Shown piece by piece: positions 61,050-64,000 of a DNA stretch of 64,000 nucleotides. Positions within the stretch are counted from its first letter, which is position 1. Every line of letters begins with the position of its first letter. The notes under the pieces were generated by a model. The model did not search any database. It was not told the DNA's origin and worked only from the letters and a program-made list of their open reading frames with translations. Location of the stretch: contig NZ_OY729424.1 of the NCBI RefSeq assembly GCF_963422335.1, positions 1,364,001 to 1,428,000 of the forward strand, in the 5' to 3' direction. The translations under genes were made by a program, and so were the position numbers. This DNA comes from an uncultured Roseateles sp. GTDB lineage: Bacteria > Pseudomonadota > Gammaproteobacteria > Burkholderiales > Burkholderiaceae_C.

Positions 61050-61562
61050 CTCATTTTGCTCACCTAGCAGGACGCGCCAGACGCTGCCGCGGCGCAGAGA
61101 AACACTAAATGCCTCGGCGAGGCACTCGAAGGTCGTGTCGTGGAATGACAGGATGAAGTGCTTGTAGCGCGCAAACCGTTCCGGACGATGGTACGGATGC
61201 AAAGAGTTCATTCGCTCGAGTGAGTGCCGCCAGGAAGATCGATCGACCTCAAATGCACCGTAGGGGCCTAGGCCACGACTTGCGAGGGGATGGCCTGAAA
61301 AAGCTTCATCGTTTGGCGGCCCGAACATATGTGCATGCACCGAGGTGAACGTCACGACTGCGCACAAGTCATCAGCATCATCTGACGCAGGCGGACGAAT
61401 ATCAAACCTGGACCATTCTGAAGTCAGGCGCGCTTCTTCAAGGTAATAGCCAATGCGTAGAGTGTGTTCATCCGCTACCAGCATCGGGCACGGCGCGCCA
61501 ACCGATGATTGAGGCAATGTAGATATTTCGCGCGGATGATCTTCGGCGTTGACGGTGTACAT
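61044..61562 (-). CDS. Hypothetical cassette protein
   Basis: A 172-residue soluble protein with no recognised domain. A conserved-looking C-terminal part reads RFARYKHFILSFHDTTFECLAEAF. The start lies four bases after GTTAGAG and the stop is inside GTCTAGC, placing it exactly between two attC-like cores. G+C is lower than in the flanks. Function unknown. Confidence 0.8.
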   Translation of the reverse strand: MYTVNAEDHPREISTLPQSSVGAPCPMLVADEHTLRIGYYLEEARLTSEWSRFDIRPPASDDADDLCAVVTFTSVHAHMFGPPNDEAFSGHPLASRGLGPYGAFEVDRSSWRHSLERMNSLHPYHRPERFARYKHFILSFHDTTFECLAEAFSVSLRRGSVWRVLLGEQNEV

Positions 61563-61565
61563 GAG

Positions 61566-61667
61566 CTCTAACGTTGGACATGAGGCGCAGACAACGGCGG
61601 CACGAGCTTTGGCAAGGAGCGCAAACCTTGCCCGCCGTTGGCTGTCGCTTCGATGGAATGGTTAGGC
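61566..61667 (-). other. attC-like recombination site B
   Basis: The coding strand begins with GCCTAAC (61661-61667), which contains the TAA of the acetyltransferase at 61662, and ends with GTCCAACGTTAGAG (R' core at 61566-61572). Between them CAACGGCGGGCA pairs with TGCCGCCGTTG, and GGCAAGG with CCTTGCC, forming a long bulged hairpin. At 102 bp with matching core ends it is a strong attC candidate. Confidence 0.75.
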
Positions 61668-62063
61668 ATCAGTGTGTGCACGAGTTCGCTCCATTGCAAT
61701 GGAGGAAACATTAAACCCAAGCTTGCCGAAGAATCCGGAGGCACCATCACGGCCAGCTCGCAGGACCCAAGTAATGCTCGGATTTGTGCCCACGATGTGC
61801 TCGACCAACGCGCGGCCGGTTCCGCGACCGCGATGCGCTTGGTCAACGACGACCATGGAAAGATAGCCGTTTGAAAGGCCGTCTGTGATGCCGCGCGCGA
61901 AGCCGATAATTTGTCCCGAATCGAGAGCGACTGCAGTTCGCTGAGAATTCTTAAGCAGCGCCTCGAATCGCTCTTTGTCCGCCACTCGTGCCGCCCAGCC
62001 GTTTGCGGCAAGAAGCTCACGAACAGGATTAATGTCGGTGGTGCCGAGGTCGCGGATTTGCAT
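61662..62063 (-). CDS. GNAT-family N-acetyltransferase (cassette-borne)
   Basis: A 133-residue acetyltransferase with acetyl-CoA loop VVVDQAHRGRGTGRALV and the C-terminal GASGFFGKLGFNVSS. It starts three bases after GTTAGGC and its TAA is part of GCCTAAC, the tight packing typical of an integron gene cassette. It is the first cassette in transcription order; what lies upstream is non-coding. The acyl acceptor is unknown. Confidence 0.9.
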   Translation of the reverse strand: MQIRDLGTTDINPVRELLAANGWAARVADKERFEALLKNSQRTAVALDSGQIIGFARGITDGLSNGYLSMVVVDQAHRGRGTGRALVEHIVGTNPSITWVLRAGRDGASGFFGKLGFNVSSIAMERTRAHTDA

Positions 62064-62066
62064 GAT

Positions 62067-62073
62067 GCCTAAC
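62067..62073 (-). other. GTTAGGC core at the right end of the cassette array
   Basis: GTTAGGC on the coding strand fits GTTRRRY and precedes the first cassette ATG by three bases. GATAAC lies just upstream. GCGCATTC/GAATGGCGC nearby (62086-62114) can pair with one unpaired G. This may be the remnant of an attC or attI; a complete partner core was not found. Confidence 0.5.
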
Positions 62074-62368
62074 TATGTTATCGGGCGCATTCGCGTATAC
62101 AAAGAATGGCGCGAAACGCCGCACGCGGCGGCTTTGGCCAGCCTGCAAAAGCCTGGATCTGACAAGCTCTCAAGTCGATGCTCCTTGCCTGACATTGCGC
62201 CTGCTCCCGAATCGTGGCGCACTGCGCCCGTACCGCGCGAATTGTGTTTCGGGCCAGCATCACATAGATCGACTCCGTCAAGATTGGTGTTACCAGGAGT
62301 CAAGCGAAACTGATGCCAGCCCCGGGAGGGCGATGTTTCGCGTGCACCGCATGTGCGGCCAGCTACGC
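62074..62368. other. Non-coding stretch between cassette array and FIST gene
   Basis: About 295 bases without a convincing gene. Short frames on both strands have no start signals, family features or codon bias. If the array had its own integrase or promoter, they should lie here or further right, but no integrase motif is present. Apart from the weak hairpin at its left end I see no recognisable element. Confidence 0.55.
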
Positions 62369-63544
62369 TCAAACCGGCTCGGTGAATACCGTCAACACCC
62401 CTGTGTACCCATACAGATGGTGGTGCGCGATCTCGCCCCCGGCGAAGAAGCCGGTCAGCGGCACATCGCCCAGGGCGTGTTTGACGATGGCCAGTTCGGC
62501 CGAGGGGCCGCCGAAGTGCGGGCCGCCGCGGCCGGTGCAGCTGATGTAGATGGCGGCGGCGATGCGGGCGCTGGGCTGGCCGGAGGGCAAATCATGACCC
62601 TGGCCTTCCACTTCCTCGCGGATCTCGCTGCAGATGCGAACCAGATCGCGGCGGGCGGCTTCGGTGTTGCGGCGGCAGAAGGTCAGCTGGATGCCGGGCT
62701 CGACCTGCTCGGCGATGGCCAGGCCGCGGTCCAGTGGGGTCAGGCCCAGCAGATGGCGTACGCGGGTGGCGGGGCCGAACTGGCCGGTGCGTGGCGTCGC
62801 TTCGTCGGGGGCCTCATTCAGGCCGACCAGGGTCTGGCGCAACTGGGGCAGGGCCTCTCGGTGGTCCAGGGTGGTGAGGCCGAGGTCGCGCAGCAGGCAG
62901 TCGAGTGCGGGCTCGTCGTCGAGCCGGGCGACGCGGTTGCTTTCGCTGCGGGTGATGCGCCGCGTCGGCCCGACCGGCTGGCAGCCCTGGGTGACGCGCG
63001 AGATCAGGTTCACCTCGGGGCCGAAGGCCACGCCGGACAGGCCGCCCTGGAACAGGCCGTTGGCGATCTGCCAGGCCTGGGTGCGGGCGCTGGCAATGCC
63101 GCCGAACAGATAGCCGCTGGCGGTGCGCGCACTCATCTCCGCGATCAGCTCGGCAGCGTCGGCGCTGCTGCCATCGGCATGGACCTGCGCGCTGTGGGCC
63201 AGCCAATTCGACGTGGCACCGAGCGGCGCGCTGCCTGAGAACACGCGGTAGTGGCTGCGGGGCATATCGCTGAGCAGCAGGCTCAAGGCCGGCTCGTCGA
63301 AATACTCGACGCCGCTGGCACTCACGCCTATGCCCACCGCGCCGACCCAGTCCACGCCGGGCCAGCGCTGTTGCAACTCCGCCAGCAGGGCGGTGGCATG
63401 TGGCGCGTAGTGGTCGGTCAGATAGACCCAGCCCAGGGTCGCAGCCATGGCGGGCGCATGAGCCCGTTGTGCCTCCAGCTGGGCAGCGGCCAGCGCCAGT
63501 GCGATATGCCAGTCCGGATGGGTGGCGTGGCCGCTGAGGAACAT
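62369..63544 (-). CDS. FIST-domain sensory protein
   Basis: A 391-residue protein with FIST N-terminal (WVYLTDHYAPHATALLAELQQ, WVGAVGIGVSASGVEYFDEPA) and FIST C-terminal parts (AAIYISCTGRGGPHFGGPSAE, LTGFFAGGEIAHHHLYGYTG). FIST domains are thought to bind small ligands such as amino acids and often occur in signalling proteins. Here the domain stands alone. It starts 14 bp after the phaM stop, so the two are likely co-transcribed. No clear ribosome-binding site precedes the ATG at 63544. Confidence 0.92.
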   Translation of the reverse strand: MFLSGHATHPDWHIALALAAAQLEAQRAHAPAMAATLGWVYLTDHYAPHATALLAELQQRWPGVDWVGAVGIGVSASGVEYFDEPALSLLLSDMPRSHYRVFSGSAPLGATSNWLAHSAQVHADGSSADAAELIAEMSARTASGYLFGGIASARTQAWQIANGLFQGGLSGVAFGPEVNLISRVTQGCQPVGPTRRITRSESNRVARLDDEPALDCLLRDLGLTTLDHREALPQLRQTLVGLNEAPDEATPRTGQFGPATRVRHLLGLTPLDRGLAIAEQVEPGIQLTFCRRNTEAARRDLVRICSEIREEVEGQGHDLPSGQPSARIAAAIYISCTGRGGPHFGGPSAELAIVKHALGDVPLTGFFAGGEIAHHHLYGYTGVLTVFTEPV

Positions 63545-63558
63545 GAATGGCGGCCGGG

Positions 63559-64000
63559 TCAGCCGGCGCTGCGCTTGCGCGCGGCGGTCTTCTTGGCGGC
63601 CGCGGCCCGGCCGGCGCTGGCCGTCTTGACGGCCTGCTTGACCATGCCGCCGGCCACCGCTCCGGCCACCGCGCCGGGCACCGAGGCGGCCTTGCGCAGG
63701 GTCTCGCCTGCGGCGTCGAAGGATTGCTTGACCATCGCCCCGGCCAGATTCTTGGCAGCGTCGGTGGCGCTGTCCTTCATCGCGTTGGTGGCCAGCTGGG
63801 CAAACTGCTGGCTCAGGGCGCCCCACCATTGCATCGGATCAACGGCGGCGGCTGACGCAGCGCTTGCAGGCTCGGCCTTCTTCTCGGGTTTCTCCGCCTT
63901 TTTGCTGGGTGCGGCGGGCTGGCCCATTGCGGCGGAGAACACCGGCATCGGGCCGTCCACGCCGGGCATCTTGATCTTCAGCGTCTCGCTGAGCTCGGCC
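63559..64000 (-). CDS. phaM: PhaM-family PHA granule regulatory protein, C-terminal part (cut by window end)
   Basis: The frame is open to the window edge; the visible part begins AELSETLKIKMPGVDG. The segment DPMQWWGALSQQFAQLATNAM and the Lys/Ala-rich basic tail (AKKTAARKRSAG) match PhaM proteins of Burkholderiales, which bind both PHA synthase and DNA and distribute granules at division. The diagnostic N-terminal half lies outside the window, so the name rests on the C-terminal part. It is followed by the FIST gene. Confidence 0.75.
   Translation of the reverse strand, partial: AELSETLKIKMPGVDGPMPVFSAAMGQPAAPSKKAEKPEKKAEPASAASAAAVDPMQWWGALSQQFAQLATNAMKDSATDAAKNLAGAMVKQSFDAAGETLRKAASVPGAVAGAVAGGMVKQAVKTASAGRAAAAKKTAARKRSAG

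Noticed and set aside
62073..62372. 99-codon minus-strand frame between FIST and the first cassette
   Set aside because: No start signal, family similarity or codon bias; it ends inside the core-site region by chance.
62075..63238. 387-codon + strand frame over the array border and FIST gene
   Set aside because: It runs through the array border and opposite the clear FIST motifs; the sequence is low-complexity.

Overview
The window is high-GC DNA (roughly two-thirds G+C by eye) with dense, tightly coupled genes. The gene content points to a betaproteobacterium of the order Burkholderiales, probably near the Rubrivivax/Roseateles/Leptothrix group. Pointers are a PhaM-type polyhydroxyalkanoate granule protein, a PEP-CTERM protein, a histone H1-like Ala/Lys/Pro-rich protein, a Bug/TctC receptor, GlcDEF and a proteobacterial glycerol ABC operon. 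No rRNA, tRNA, CRISPR array or IS element was recognised. The genus is inference.

Layout. 1-10.9 kb: tail of a chemotaxis receptor, a YciI protein, a GyrI-like/AraC pair, a photolyase-like FAD protein, an M16 peptidase pair, Cu/Zn superoxide dismutase and an orphan TPR-GAF histidine kinase. 10.9-21.1 kb: a complete glycerol regulon. glpR-glpK read left, and glpD-glpSTPQUV read right from a shared AT-rich control region carrying CGAACC repeats. 21.1-28.5 kb: a second chemotaxis receptor, an RDD/ClpP-like fusion and a four-gene Mla/MCE lipid-transport operon. 28.5-51.5 kb: mostly single metabolic and envelope genes (CoA-transferase, SDRs, esterases, S41 peptidase, RhlE, PssA, an alkaline-phosphatase-type lipoprotein, a cyclase-PilZ protein), plus a lipoprotein/trypsin-like pair of unknown purpose. 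51.7-58.8 kb: marR-glcDEF (glycolate oxidation), divergent from a TctC receptor and a formylglycine sulfatase/phosphonate monoester hydrolase. 58.8-62.4 kb: a truncated haemoglobin, then a stretch of visibly lower GC holding five small leftward genes separated by attC-like sites. I read this as an integron cassette array without an integrase in view. 62.4-64 kb: a FIST protein and the 3' part of phaM.

How the genes work together. Glycerol is imported by GlpSTPQUV, phosphorylated by GlpK and oxidised by GlpD, with GlpR as the likely shared repressor. The two ATPases look complementary: GlpS keeps the signature motif but lacks the switch histidine, whereas GlpT keeps the histidine but has a degenerate signature, so only one composite ATP site should be canonical. 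The Mla-type genes form a permease-ATPase-MCE-lipoprotein complex.

Most unusual items: the attC-like array with an internally deleted acetyltransferase; two intercistronic hairpins (18.8 and 57.1 kb) that differ in their inner stems but share outer stem, loop and ribosome-binding tail; the lipoprotein/trypsin-like pair; the RDD-ClpP fusion; and the photolyase-like protein with its alpha/beta domain missing or moved.
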